Source: Clostridiaceae bacterium
GTDB lineage: Bacteria; Bacillota; Clostridia; Lachnospirales; Lachnospiraceae
Length of the DNA: 64,000 bases
Direction: 5' to 3'
NCBI GenBank assembly: GCA_910575435.1
Contig: CAJTGI010000015.1
Span: 30,215-94,214 of the forward strand
Below, in pieces: positions 44,852-54,272 of this stretch (the first letter of the stretch is position 1; each line of letters starts with the position of its first letter). The translations under genes and the position numbers were made by a program. The notes below the pieces were generated by a model, which was not told where the DNA came from, did no database searches, and saw only the letters and a program-made list of their open reading frames with translations.

Positions 44852-46702
44852 TTGGGCGAGGAGAAAGAATTGCAGGAATCGGATTTACCTGAAATAGGGG
44901 CAGATGATATTGATAATCTCGTAGATTTTGCTGATTTGGGTGATTTGGAAAATGTAAATGATCTGGAAGTTTTTGGGGAACTGGGAGATATTTCCGACCT
45001 GGGTGACGTGCCGGATTTATCTGGCTTGGAAGAGGGAACGGATGTATCTCTTGACGATGCCCTGGGAGGCTTGGGTTCTGACGATGGTTCGGGGGATGAT
45101 TTGCTGAGTGATTTGTCCTTAGATGATGCCTTGGGAGACTTAGACTCTGATGGCGGGTCTTTGGATGACGCTCTGGGCGATTTGCCTTCCGATGATGAAT
45201 CGGTAGACGATTTGCTGGGCGATCTGGCCCTGGACGATGTGTTGGGCGATCTGGCTTCTGATGGTGAGCCGGGGGATGCTGTCCCAGCAGATCTGGCTTT
45301 AGATGAAGGTTTGGATGGCGCGTCGGAAGATGGCTTGGGCGATTTGGCTCTAGATGAAGGCTTGGGCGACCTAGGCTCTGATGCTGGACTTGGAGAAGAC
45401 GATTTGGGCGATCTGGCACTAGATGAAGGCTTGGGCGACTTAGGCTCTGATGCTGGACTTGGAGAAGGCGATTTGGGCGATCTGGCCCTAGATGATGCTT
45501 TGGATGATTTGTCCTTGGATGCCTTGTCAGAAGGGGATGGAGCTCAGGATGATTCGGGGATGGCCCTGGATGGCGTTGATATGTCAGAGGATGGCCTGCT
45601 AGGCAATTTTGACATTGATCTCGATGCTTTTGGCGGGGAAGAGGCCCAGACAGATGCAGCAGAAGATAGCGGGCTGGGCAACATGCTTGATGGGATTTTG
45701 GATAACCTGGATATGGGTGGCACTGCTGACGGGAGTTCATCCCAGGGGGAAGGGCAGTCTCAGGATTCCATGGAAGATTTGCTGGGATTGGATGATTCCC
45801 TTTTCGGCGGGGATGGAGAGAGTGCCCCGATGGAGGAAGATCTGTCCCTGGATATGCTGGATGAGTCTAGCATGGTACCGCCGGAAATGCCACAGGAAGA
45901 GAAAAAGCCGGGATTCTTTAAGCGCGTCTTTGGCAATGTGGTGACGGATGAGATTGCCGAGCAAGAGCGAGAAGCTGCAAAGAAAGCGGAGGAAGACGCA
46001 GAGAAGCAGGCGGAAGAGGATGCTAAGGCAAAAGGGGAGAAGGACGCTCTGAAGGCAGAGAAAAAGGCTGCCAAAGAGGCCAAGGCTGCAGAGAAGAAAA
46101 AGCAGAAAGAGGCCCAGAAAGCAGAGAAGGCAAAGGCGAAAGCGGAGAAAAAGGCCAAGGAAGAGGAAGAGGCCGCCGCAGAGCTGGAGGTTATTGGAAA
46201 ATTAAATAAAGTGGGTGTATGCATTATTGTAATAGCTACCGTAGTATTCCTGACAGTGGAGATAGCAGGAACCAATGCCTTTGGCTACATCAGCACCAAG
46301 AAGGAAGCCGTGAGATACTTTGAGATGGGCAAGTATACGGATGCATACAAATTGGCGGTAGGCACGAAGATGGCTGAGAAGGATTCTGAGGAGTATGAAA
46401 AGATCAAGACTGTGATGAAGATTCAGCAGTGCCTGAACGCTTACCAGAATTATGACCGGATGCAGTATTATCCGGAGGCGCTTGACGCATTGCTCCGAGG
46501 CGTGAAGCGGTATGATGCCAATATTGAGAAGGCAACCCAGTTGGAGGTGGAGAAGGATATGATGTCCTGCCGCACCCAGATCATATCCCTGCTTCAGACG
46601 GAATTTAATATGACAGAGGCGAAGGCATATTCCCTGCTTGCGTTAGATCGGGAAGCGTACCAGAATGAAGTGGTGAAGATTGGGGTTGAAAAAGTGAGAT
46701 GA
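44852..46702 (+). CDS. Acidic-repeat, coiled-coil, single-pass membrane protein
   Basis: 616 residues from a TTG start with GGAGAAAG ahead. Residues 1-340 are strongly acidic with LGDLALDEGLGDLGSDAG-type repeats, two of them nearly identical at DNA level (about 45330-45490). Residues 355-445 form a Lys/Ala/Glu-rich coiled coil (KAEKKAAKEAKAAEKKKQ). One membrane helix (VGVCIIVIATVVFLTVEIAG) precedes a 140-residue helical, TPR-like end (YFEMGKYTDAYKLAVG). It follows cheV by 12 bases, which hints at a link to signalling. No known family. Confidence 0.8.
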   Translation: MGEEKELQESDLPEIGADDIDNLVDFADLGDLENVNDLEVFGELGDISDLGDVPDLSGLEEGTDVSLDDALGGLGSDDGSGDDLLSDLSLDDALGDLDSDGGSLDDALGDLPSDDESVDDLLGDLALDDVLGDLASDGEPGDAVPADLALDEGLDGASEDGLGDLALDEGLGDLGSDAGLGEDDLGDLALDEGLGDLGSDAGLGEGDLGDLALDDALDDLSLDALSEGDGAQDDSGMALDGVDMSEDGLLGNFDIDLDAFGGEEAQTDAAEDSGLGNMLDGILDNLDMGGTADGSSSQGEGQSQDSMEDLLGLDDSLFGGDGESAPMEEDLSLDMLDESSMVPPEMPQEEKKPGFFKRVFGNVVTDEIAEQEREAAKKAEEDAEKQAEEDAKAKGEKDALKAEKKAAKEAKAAEKKKQKEAQKAEKAKAKAEKKAKEEEEAAAELEVIGKLNKVGVCIIVIATVVFLTVEIAGTNAFGYISTKKEAVRYFEMGKYTDAYKLAVGTKMAEKDSEEYEKIKTVMKIQQCLNAYQNYDRMQYYPEALDALLRGVKRYDANIEKATQLEVEKDMMSCRTQIISLLQTEFNMTEAKAYSLLALDREAYQNEVVKIGVEKVR

Positions 46703-46703
46703 T

Positions 46704-46744
46704 AGAGCAAGCTCGCCGGGGAGCGTTTCGGCGGGCTTGTTTTT
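46704..46744 (+). terminator. Intrinsic terminator before hisH
   Basis: AAGCTCGCC pairs with GGCGGGCTT (one G-T pair) around a GGGGAGCGTTTC loop, followed by GTTTTTA. It ends at the hisH ribosome site, so hisH transcription must start in or after it. Confidence 0.7.
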
Positions 46745-46757
46745 ATGGAGGCAAAAT

Positions 46758-47381
46758 ATGATAGCGATTATTGATTATGATGCGGGAAATTTGAAAAGCG
46801 TGGAGAAGGCATTGCAGCATCTGGGAGAAGAGTGCAAGATTACAAGGGACGTGGAGGAGATTGCCACTGCGGAGAAGGTAATACTTCCGGGGGTAGGTGC
46901 CTTTCAGGATGCCATGGAGAAACTTGAAAAATACCAGTTGGCAGATGTGACCCGGGAAGTGGCAAGGAAGGGAACTCCCCTCCTGGGCATTTGCCTGGGA
47001 TTGCAATTATTATTTGAGAGCAGCGAAGAAGGGCCGGGGGTGCAGGGACTGGGCATACTGCCTGGACGCATCGTGGCATTTCCCAAGAAGGAGGGTTTTA
47101 AGATACCCCATATGGGCTGGAATTCCCTGAAAATAAAGCCCAGAGCCACCCTGTTTCGGGGGCTGGGGGAGGAGCCATATGTGTATTTTGTCCATTCCTA
47201 TTATCTGGAGGCGGCAGAACTGGAAGATGTGGCTGCCACCACGGATTATATTACCACGGTTCACGCATCGGTGGAGCGGGGGAATGTGTATGGCTGCCAG
47301 TTCCATCCTGAGAAAAGCGGAGATGTGGGATTGCAGATTCTGAGGAATTTTTGCCAGCTTGGAAGCGACTGTCTGTCTTAG
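46758..47381 (+). CDS. hisH: Imidazole glycerol phosphate synthase, glutaminase subunit
   Basis: 207 residues. It releases ammonia from glutamine for HisF. Class I amidotransferase triad: Cys in LLGICLGLQLLFE, His and Glu in QFHPEKSG; IIDYDAGNLKSVEKAL and PGVGAFQDAME are typical. ATG 46758 has GGAGGC in front; the open frame begins seven codons earlier. hisF follows after 120 bases, so the pair is split by a gap rather than tightly coupled. The rest of the his operon is not here. Confidence 0.95.
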   Translation: MIAIIDYDAGNLKSVEKALQHLGEECKITRDVEEIATAEKVILPGVGAFQDAMEKLEKYQLADVTREVARKGTPLLGICLGLQLLFESSEEGPGVQGLGILPGRIVAFPKKEGFKIPHMGWNSLKIKPRATLFRGLGEEPYVYFVHSYYLEAAELEDVAATTDYITTVHASVERGNVYGCQFHPEKSGDVGLQILRNFCQLGSDCLS

Positions 47382-47501
47382 GGGAAAATTATGGCTATTT
47401 GTTACGGCCGATGAAGTCGAGGAAATTAGAGTGTGGCTTATTCATAGAATGCATGATGCGCTGTGTGTTAATATTAGGTTTGATATAAATGGAGGAAAGC
47501 A

Positions 47502-48263
47502 ATGTTTACAAAGAGAATCATTCCCTGTCTGGACGTGAATAACGGCAGGGTGGTGAAGGGCGTGAATTTCGTGGATTTGCGGGATGCGGGGGATCCGGTA
47601 TCCGTGGGGGCTGCCTACGGTGAGGCGGGGGCGGACGAGCTGGTGTTTCTGGATATCACCGCTTCCTCAGATGCCAGGGCGACGAAGATTGATATGGTGC
47701 GGCGGGTGGCAGAGACGGTGTTCATTCCCTTTACGGTGGGGGGCGGCATTCGCACTATCGAGGATTTCAGGCTGGTTCTTAGGGAGGGGGCGGACAAGGT
47801 GTCTGTCAATTCTGCGGCAATATTAAATCCAAACCTGATTTCCGAGGCGGCCATGAAGTTTGGCAGCCAGTGCGTAGTGGTTGCCATTGACGCCAAGAGG
47901 CGGGAGGATGGTGGCTGGAATATCTATAAGAATGGCGGCCGGGTGGATATGGGCATGGATGCAGTGGAGTGGGCCATGAAGGCGGAAAAACTTGGGGCGG
48001 GAGAGATTCTTCTCACCAGCATGGATTGCGACGGTACAAAGGATGGATATGATATCCAGTTGACGAAGATGGTGTCTGACAATGTGTCCATTCCAGTGAT
48101 TGCTTCTGGGGGAGCGGGGAAGCTGGAGCATTTTCGAGATGCCTTTACTCTGGGCAATGCGGATGCTGTGCTGGCGGCCTCTCTCTTTCACTATAAGGAA
48201 CTGGAAATAAGGGAAGTGAAGGAATATCTGCAGGGAGAGGGCATCAGTGTCCGAAACGTGTAA
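47502..48263 (+). CDS. hisF: Imidazole glycerol phosphate synthase, cyclase subunit
   Basis: 253 residues, full length. It makes IGP and AICAR from PRFAR with ammonia from His[21 protein letters not shown] with the catalytic Asp, [36 protein letters not shown] with the second Asp, and VIASGGAGK are all seen. GGAGG precedes the ATG. Confidence 0.96.
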   Translation: MFTKRIIPCLDVNNGRVVKGVNFVDLRDAGDPVSVGAAYGEAGADELVFLDITASSDARATKIDMVRRVAETVFIPFTVGGGIRTIEDFRLVLREGADKVSVNSAAILNPNLISEAAMKFGSQCVVVAIDAKRREDGGWNIYKNGGRVDMGMDAVEWAMKAEKLGAGEILLTSMDCDGTKDGYDIQLTKMVSDNVSIPVIASGGAGKLEHFRDAFTLGNADAVLAASLFHYKELEIREVKEYLQGEGISVRNV

Positions 48264-48406
48264 TCGTAGCATTTCATAGGGCATGAGAGAACCGCACCTG
48301 AGAAATGCTGCGATTGGACGCAGGAAGAACGCAAGAGCAGCGTTCTTCAAAGTCAGTGCTGAAAGCACTGCTGCGTTACTATGAAGCCGCAAGGCTGAAT
48401 AGTAAC
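48264..48406 (+). repeat. Composite dispersed repeat (family A stem plus MITE-end fragment)
   Basis: TCGTAGCATTTC (48264-48275) pairs with GAAATGCTGCGA (48302-48313); then GAAGAACGC/GCGTTCTTC (48324-48332, 48340-48348), as in the family at 9300 and 35471; then 48354-48406 is the inverse of the left end of the 164-bp MITE, with its GTAAC ends exchanged so that the stem still pairs. It ends shortly before ung. Confidence 0.75.
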
Positions 48407-48444
48407 GGCTTGCGAAGTGAATGTCCGAGAGAAGGAGGAGCGAT

Positions 48445-49122
48445 ATGGGAATGATCGATAATGACTGGCTGGAGGCGATTCAGCCGGAATTTGGGAAGAC
48501 ATATTATAAGGAATTGTTTCAGTTTGTGAAGGAAGAATACAGCCGGGTGGTGGTGTACCCTCCGGCAGATGATATTTTTAATGCATTTCACTTTACGCCC
48601 CTATCTCAGGTGAAGGTGCTGATTCTGGGGCAGGACCCCTATCACAATGTACATCAGGCTCACGGCTTGTGCTTCTCGGTACCGGAGGATCAGCCGGACA
48701 TTCCGCCATCCCTGCAGAATATTTATAAGGAATTGCAGGAGGATTTGGGATGCGGCATTCCCAACAACGGCTATCTGAAAAAGTGGGCGGATCAGGGCGT
48801 GCTCCTGCTGAACACGGTGCTGACGGTGCAGGCTCACCGGGCGGGTTCCCATCAGGGAAAGGGTTGGGAGCATTTTACCGATGCGGTGATTCAGGCAGTC
48901 AATGCCCAGGACAGGCCCATCGTCTATCTTTTGTGGGGGAAGCCCGCCCAGAGCAAGATTCCCATGCTGACCAATCCCAAGCACCTGGTGCTCAAGGCGC
49001 CCCACCCAAGCCCGTTGTCCGCATATCGGGGATTTTTCGGGTGCAGGCATTTCAGCCAGGCAAATGCCTTCTTGCAGGAGCATGGGGTGGAGCCCATCGA
49101 CTGGCAGATCGAGGATGTGTAA
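48445..49122 (+). CDS. ung: Uracil-DNA glycosylase
   Basis: 225 residues, family 1. It removes uracil from DNA. Catalytic block LILGQDPYHNVHQAHGLCFS, the PPSLQNIYKE segment, LLLNTVLTV, and APHPSPLSAYRGFFGCRHFS with the catalytic His are present. ATG 48445 has GAAGGAGGAG in front; the frame is open eight codons further upstream. Confidence 0.96.
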   Translation: MGMIDNDWLEAIQPEFGKTYYKELFQFVKEEYSRVVVYPPADDIFNAFHFTPLSQVKVLILGQDPYHNVHQAHGLCFSVPEDQPDIPPSLQNIYKELQEDLGCGIPNNGYLKKWADQGVLLLNTVLTVQAHRAGSHQGKGWEHFTDAVIQAVNAQDRPIVYLLWGKPAQSKIPMLTNPKHLVLKAPHPSPLSAYRGFFGCRHFSQANAFLQEHGVEPIDWQIEDV

Positions 49123-49169
49123 TGACAAGCAAATCCATTTCATATGGGTGTTTGTCGGGTAAGTTAAGC

Positions 49170-49207
49170 AGGTGTCAAATTGCATGAATGCAATTTGACA
49201 CCTGTTA
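49170..49207. terminator. Perfect hairpin terminator
   Basis: AGGTGTCAAATTGCAT (49170-49185) pairs with ATGCAATTTGACACCT (49188-49203) over a two-base loop, between ung and the converging minus-strand gene. T tracts are short, so it may also act as a barrier. Confidence 0.7.
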
Positions 49208-49252
49208 TTGGCTATGCCATCATTTGATTTCAGATTGAATTTGACGGGAATC

Positions 49253-50749
49253 CTAATCTTCTATCCTGCATTGATAAGTAATTTTCCCATTAACATAAGT
49301 TTTCAGGCAGTATATTTTCTTAGAAAAATCAAATGATCGATTACCATCGTTCCAAGTTACTTCATTGTTTTTGGGCAAAGGTATCTTTTCTTCTGCAGTA
49401 TAATATATAAAATACATTTCTGGTTCTTCAATGTCCGCAACTTTAACCTTAAATTCAAAAGAGAAGTTGGTTTTATATTCGTGGATGGTTGTCCACCTTG
49501 TGCAGTATTTCATATATTTTTTGCATATCGCCTGTCGCTTTGCCGTATCCTGATAAGCAGAATCTATCTCACTCAAATATGCGTATGCCTCGTTTAGATT
49601 GCCATTCTTCATTTCTTCGCAGCCGAGCGTATAAGCCAGCCATTGAAATTTTTCGTCTGTTTTTTTGTATCCCTTGCAACGCTTTAAATAATCGAATGCA
49701 TTTGGATATTGATTATTTTTTATGCTTGACAGCCCTTTCAGATAGCAAATAGCCTTCTCATCTGTCACATGATACTGGTCTGCGATTGAGAGTGCCTCTT
49801 TATACGTTCCTTTCTCCGTATAATATATAATTGCATCCAAAGCGTATTTTTTCATTAATTTGTCAGAGTCCTTGTAGCTGGAAAGTTCTCGAAGCAATGC
49901 TAGCCCCTCGTCATATTTTCCCTCTTCTAATTTTGATACTGCCGATTGGTATTTCATGGAGGGCAGTACGATTTTATTTACTCCCAGCACTGCAAGTGTA
50001 GCAAAAATTCCGACAAAAGCCAGCAGAACAAAGCATTTACGCAACTTTTTCTGCGCTATTTTCTTTTCCTCTGCCTTTCTTTCCCTTCTTTGCTTTTCCT
50101 CCTCTGCCAGTCTTTTTTGTTCTTGCTCTCGTTCCAATTTCTTCTGACGCAGCATATCGATGTCCAAGAGGCTGAGCAGTTGGTTTATGCTAATGCTGCA
50201 CTGGCGGCATGCGTTGTCCTTCTCGTTCAGTGTCCCGCAAACGCACCTCCAATGGCTATCCTTAAATTCAGGGACATAAATAGGATTTCCATGCCCCTGG
50301 TGGCGATACAGATGCCTAAATTCCTCATAGACATCCCCGAGCTTTCCTTTTAATTCTTCCTGTCGGTTCAATGCCTGAAGTTCTCTGTCATTTTCCCAGG
50401 TTGTTTTGTCAGAATAAAAGATCCTCTTGACCGTGATATGAAAAATCCGGGCGTTGCTGTCATCCAGGTATATGGGTGATTTGCCGCCCACTTTATCGTT
50501 GATTTGAAGGTTCAAATCCAGATAAGAGTATTCCCCTTCGGTAATCAGTTCCTCGCCCAGGGAATATCCCTGGTATGCTATTTCTATTCCTGCAATGCAC
50601 TTTTTGGCTATTGCCTCGAATCCTAATTGCAGGAGATTCTGATTCAGTTGGCTGTCATGTAAAAGCACCCCTTTATATAGCATGACCGGGCAATCGGATA
50701 CCCACATATTATCGGCTATTTCTTTTAGTTTCTTGTATCTTTCAGCCAT
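49253..50749 (-). CDS. Zinc-ribbon, single-pass membrane protein with repeat (TPR-like) outer domain
   Basis: 498 residues. The N-terminal 170 residues are beta-rich and unknown; a zinc ribbon (CVCGTLNEKDNACRQC) follows; a Lys/Glu/Arg coiled coil (EREQEQKRLAEEEKQRRERK); one membrane helix (CFVLLAFVGIFATLAVLGVN); then TPR-like repeats (KLEEGKYDEGLALLRELSSY, YKEALSIADQYHV). A double-Cys ribbon of this kind is frequent in clostridial regulators of unknown role. It forms a minus-strand pair with the small membrane protein beside it. No function is assigned. Confidence 0.75.
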   Translation of the reverse strand: MAERYKKLKEIADNMWVSDCPVMLYKGVLLHDSQLNQNLLQLGFEAIAKKCIAGIEIAYQGYSLGEELITEGEYSYLDLNLQINDKVGGKSPIYLDDSNARIFHITVKRIFYSDKTTWENDRELQALNRQEELKGKLGDVYEEFRHLYRHQGHGNPIYVPEFKDSHWRCVCGTLNEKDNACRQCSISINQLLSLLDIDMLRQKKLEREQEQKRLAEEEKQRRERKAEEKKIAQKKLRKCFVLLAFVGIFATLAVLGVNKIVLPSMKYQSAVSKLEEGKYDEGLALLRELSSYKDSDKLMKKYALDAIIYYTEKGTYKEALSIADQYHVTDEKAICYLKGLSSIKNNQYPNAFDYLKRCKGYKKTDEKFQWLAYTLGCEEMKNGNLNEAYAYLSEIDSAYQDTAKRQAICKKYMKYCTRWTTIHEYKTNFSFEFKVKVADIEEPEMYFIYYTAEEKIPLPKNNEVTWNDGNRSFDFSKKIYCLKTYVNGKITYQCRIED

Positions 50750-50803
50750 AGGACTTCTCCTTATTTTGTATAAAAATATTAGGTAGGTTTCATCATACTC
50801 TTT

Positions 50804-51121
50804 TTATAATGGCGGCAATTCTGACTTTAGAAGCGAATTAGTATCATTCTTGTAATCTCTTTTAGACAGCATTTCTAAATACTCTAATGCTTCGCTTAAT
50901 CCTGCAAGGATGACATATAAAATGCCCGTGCTGAACATACCTGATACAAAAATCCCAACGGTTAAACCTACATCTCGTTTTGTTATAGTTGTCGTACTAG
51001 AGTATAGCGAGACACGTGTAACCTCACCATATGTGCCGGCCAAAATGAAAGAACCGAAAATTCCTAAAACTAAAACTGCAATGGATAACCCTTTACATAA
51101 TCCTCTGTACTTTGAAAACAT
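50804..51121 (-). CDS. Small two-pass membrane protein
   Basis: 105 residues. Two hydrophobic helices (GLSIAVLVLGIFGSFILAGT and VGLTVGIFVSGMFSTGILYV) separated by a short Thr-rich loop, then a charged tail. ATG 51121 has AAGGAGGAAGAAATA in front. It lies 54 bases before the zinc-ribbon gene on the same strand and is probably co-transcribed. No family recognised. Confidence 0.7.
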   Translation of the reverse strand: MFSKYRGLCKGLSIAVLVLGIFGSFILAGTYGEVTRVSLYSSTTTITKRDVGLTVGIFVSGMFSTGILYVILAGLSEALEYLEMLSKRDYKNDTNSLLKSELPPL

Positions 51122-51285
51122 TATTTCTTCCTCCTTATTCGTTTTGTTAATGGTATCACATTTTACTTTGGCATACAAGACAGTTGTTGCTATATACGGT
51201 CGATGTGAATAGATAATTTTTCATATATGACCGCAAATAGTGACAACAAAGAATATTCAATTCTGTAGTAAAATGTGAAAAAAAG

Positions 51286-51314
51286 TTGCTTAGTACAAAA
51301 TTTCATGTTATACT
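51286..51314 (+). promoter_or_regulatory. Sigma-A promoter of secA
   Basis: TTGCTT (51286-51291), 17 bases, TATACT (51309-51314), 56 bases before the secA start. Confidence 0.7.
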
Positions 51315-51370
51315 TTAGAGTGGTTTGTTTTCTAAACTTATTTTGAATAGTGAAAGATTGGAGCGAAAGT

Positions 51371-53935
51371 ATGAGCTTATTTAGTTCTATTTTTGGAACC
51401 CACAGCCAGCGGGAAGTGAAGAGGATCATTCCCATCGTGGACAAGATTGAGGCTATGGGGCCAGAGTATGAGAAGTTATCTGATGAGGAATTGAAGGCGA
51501 AGACCGGGGAGTTCAAGACGAGGCTGGAGAAGGGGGAAACCTTAGACGACCTGCTTCCTGAGGCGTATGCCACGGTGAGGGAGGCGGCTACCCGCGTGCT
51601 GGGCATGCGGCATTATAGAGTGCAGCTCATCGGCGGCGTGATCTTGCATCAGGGGCGCATTACCGAGATGCGTACCGGCGAGGGAAAGACCTTGGTGTCC
51701 ACCCTGCCTGCGTATCTGAATGCTTTGGAAGGAAAGGGCGTGCATATCGTTACGGTGAATGACTATCTGGCAAAGCGTGATGCGGAGTGGATGGGAGAGG
51801 TTCATCAATTTCTGGGCCTGACCGTGGGCGTGATTCTCAACGATATGGATAATGATGAGAGAAGAGAGGCGTATAACTGCGATATCACCTATGCCACCAA
51901 CAATGAGCTGGGATTTGACTATCTGAGGGACAACATGGTGGTATACAAGGAAGAACTGGTGCAGAGGGACCTGCACTATGCCATCATCGATGAGGTGGAT
52001 TCCGTGCTGATTGACGAGGCCAGGACGCCTTTGATTATTTCCGGTTCCAGCGGAAAGTCCACCAAGCTGTACGAGGCTTGCGATATTTTCGTGAAGCAGC
52101 TGACCAGGGGTACTGCGAAAGAACTTTCCAAGATGGATATCTTGATGAATGAGGAAGAGCAGGAGACGGGAGATTATGTTGTCGATGAGAAGGACAAGAA
52201 TGTGAATCTGACCGAGGAGGGCGTGCGCAAGGCGGAGCGGTTCTTCCAGGTGGAGAATCTGGCAGACCCGGATAATCTGGAGTTGCAGCACAATATCAAT
52301 CTGGCACTTCGGGCCCATTCCCTGATGTTCAAGGATAAGGATTATGTGGTAAATGATGACGAAGTACTGATCGTGGACGAGTTTACCGGGCGCATCATGC
52401 CGGGCAGGCGGTTCTCTGACGGATTGCACCAGGCGATTGAAGCGAAGGAGCATGTGAAGGTGAAGAGGGAGAGCAAGACCCTCGCCACGATTACCTTCCA
52501 GAATTTTTTCAATAAATATGCGAAAAAGTCTGGCATGACTGGTACTGCCATCACGGAGGAAAAGGAGTTCCGTGAGATTTATGAGATGGATGTGGTGGAA
52601 GTTCCCACCAATGTGCCCGTTGCCCGAGTGGACTACAATGACGTGGTGTATAAGACCCAGGAAGAGAAGTTCAATGCCGTGGTAGCGGATATTGCGCAGG
52701 CTCACGAGAAGGGGCAGCCGGTGCTGGTAGGTACTATCAATATCGACACTTCCGAGTATCTCAGCAGGAAACTGCAGAAGAAGGGAATCCCCCACAAGGT
52801 GCTGAACGCCAAGTTCCATGAGCTGGAGGCCGAGATTATTGCGGATGCGGGACAGATGGGGGCGGTGACCATCGCTACCAACATGGCCGGCCGTGGTACG
52901 GATATCAAGCTGGGCGAGGGCGTGACGGAACTGGGGGGCCTAAAGATTATCGGTACGGAGAGGCATGAGTCCCGCCGTATTGACAATCAGCTTCGTGGAC
53001 GTTCCGGCCGACAGGGCGATCCGGGAGAATCTCGCTTCTATATTTCTCTGGAGGATGATTTGCTCCGTCTCTTCGGCTCTGACCGTCTGATGGGATTATT
53101 TGAGGCTATGCCCGAGGGCGAGCAGCTGGAGCACAAGATGCTCTCCAATGCCATCGAGGGCGCTCAGAAGAAGATCGAGGGCAATAACTTTGGCATTCGT
53201 AAGAATCTGCTGGAGTTTGACCGAGTGAACAATGAGCAGAGGGAAGTGATATACAAGGAACGCCGTCAGGTATTGGACGGAGAGAGCATGCGGGACACCG
53301 TATACAAGATGATTACGGATGTGGTGGAGCAGCATGTGAGTTCCATTGTGAATGACGATGTGCCTGCGGAAGAGTGGGATATGAGGGAATTGAATAATGC
53401 CCTGCTTCCCATCGTTCCCATGAAGAAGGTAAAACTGACGGAAGAGCAGTTGAAGCACATGAAGAGGGACGAACTGATCCAGCAGCTGAAGGAGGAGGCC
53501 GTGAAGGTCTACGAGGCCAAGGAGGCCGAGTTCCCGGATGCGGACCAGATCCGCGAGGTGGAGCGCATCATACTCTTGAAGGTGATTGACCATAAATGGA
53601 TGGACCATATTGATGATATGGATCAGTTGCGGCAGAATATCGGCCTGCAGGCTTATGGGCAGAGGGATCCGGTAGTGGAGTACAAGTTTGCCGGATTTGA
53701 CATGTTTAACGATATGATTGATGCCATTGCCGAGGATACGGTGAAGGCATTGATGCATGTACAGATTGAGCAGAAAGTGGAGCGGGAGCAGGTGGCAAAG
53801 CCCACCGGGACAAATAAGGATGAATCCTTGCAGAAGGCACCCAAGAGGCGTTCCGGCAAAAAGGTTCAGCCCAATGATTCCTGCCCCTGTGGCAGCGGCA
53901 AGAAGTATAAATATTGCTGCGGCAAGAAATTCTAA
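51371..53935 (+). CDS. secA: Preprotein translocase ATPase SecA
   Basis: 854 residues. The motor that pushes preproteins through SecYEG. Walker [21 protein letters not shown], Walker [17 protein letters not shown]2 [13 protein letters not shown] and [14 protein letters not shown], and a C-terminal SEC-C zinc motif [14 protein letters not shown] are present. ATG 51371 with GGAGCG in front is chosen. A promoter lies 56 bases upstream. prfB follows after a repeat element, the usual secA-prfB order of Bacillota. Confidence 0.97.
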   Translation: MSLFSSIFGTHSQREVKRIIPIVDKIEAMGPEYEKLSDEELKAKTGEFKTRLEKGETLDDLLPEAYATVREAATRVLGMRHYRVQLIGGVILHQGRITEMRTGEGKTLVSTLPAYLNALEGKGVHIVTVNDYLAKRDAEWMGEVHQFLGLTVGVILNDMDNDERREAYNCDITYATNNELGFDYLRDNMVVYKEELVQRDLHYAIIDEVDSVLIDEARTPLIISGSSGKSTKLYEACDIFVKQLTRGTAKELSKMDILMNEEEQETGDYVVDEKDKNVNLTEEGVRKAERFFQVENLADPDNLELQHNINLALRAHSLMFKDKDYVVNDDEVLIVDEFTGRIMPGRRFSDGLHQAIEAKEHVKVKRESKTLATITFQNFFNKYAKKSGMTGTAITEEKEFREIYEMDVVEVPTNVPVARVDYNDVVYKTQEEKFNAVVADIAQAHEKGQPVLVGTINIDTSEYLSRKLQKKGIPHKVLNAKFHELEAEIIADAGQMGAVTIATNMAGRGTDIKLGEGVTELGGLKIIGTERHESRRIDNQLRGRSGRQGDPGESRFYISLEDDLLRLFGSDRLMGLFEAMPEGEQLEHKMLSNAIEGAQKKIEGNNFGIRKNLLEFDRVNNEQREVIYKERRQVLDGESMRDTVYKMITDVVEQHVSSIVNDDVPAEEWDMRELNNALLPIVPMKKVKLTEEQLKHMKRDELIQQLKEEAVKVYEAKEAEFPDADQIREVERIILLKVIDHKWMDHIDDMDQLRQNIGLQAYGQRDPVVEYKFAGFDMFNDMIDAIAEDTVKALMHVQIEQKVEREQVAKPTGTNKDESLQKAPKRRSGKKVQPNDSCPCGSGKKYKYCCGKKF

Positions 53936-53949
53936 TTATAATATTAAAT

Positions 53950-54244
53950 GTTTCTATTCACAGCCATTCATCCTATCATGCGATAGCCCCGCTGCCTATC
54001 GGCATCGTCTACACTCCGTTTCGGTCCGTGCTGAACAGACATCCACTGGATGTCTAGCACCGTTGCTAACGCAACTTTGGCTTCTACACTCCGTTTCGGT
54101 CCGTGCTAAACAGACATCCACTGGATGTCTAGCACCTTATGATGGGATGAACAGCTTCCACAGTTGATTTCCGAATAAATACCAGAATCTTATGTGCAAG
54201 CACAGCGATTCTGCATTTATCGGAAAGCGACTGTGAATAGTAAC
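53950..54244 (+). mobile_element. MITE-like hairpin element between secA and prfB, with paired family C units
   Basis: 295 bases. Ends GTTTCTATTCACAGCC and GACTGTGAATAGTAAC are inverted (about 13 of 15). Inside, ATTCATCC-TATCAT and ATGATGGGATGAA pair around two direct 53-base units (54009-54061 and 54084-54136), each with an AGACATCCA/TGGATGTCT stem. A further stem, TTTCCGAATAAAT with ATTTATCGGAAA, lies at 54168-54234. No obvious target duplication and no coding potential. Confidence 0.7.
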
Positions 54245-54272
54245 AAATATATCATAGAAAGAGGTGATTGAT

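Noticed and set aside
44808-45740. 310-codon minus-strand Pro/His-rich frame
   Set aside because: It is the antisense of the acidic-repeat protein, an artefact of its repetitive codons.
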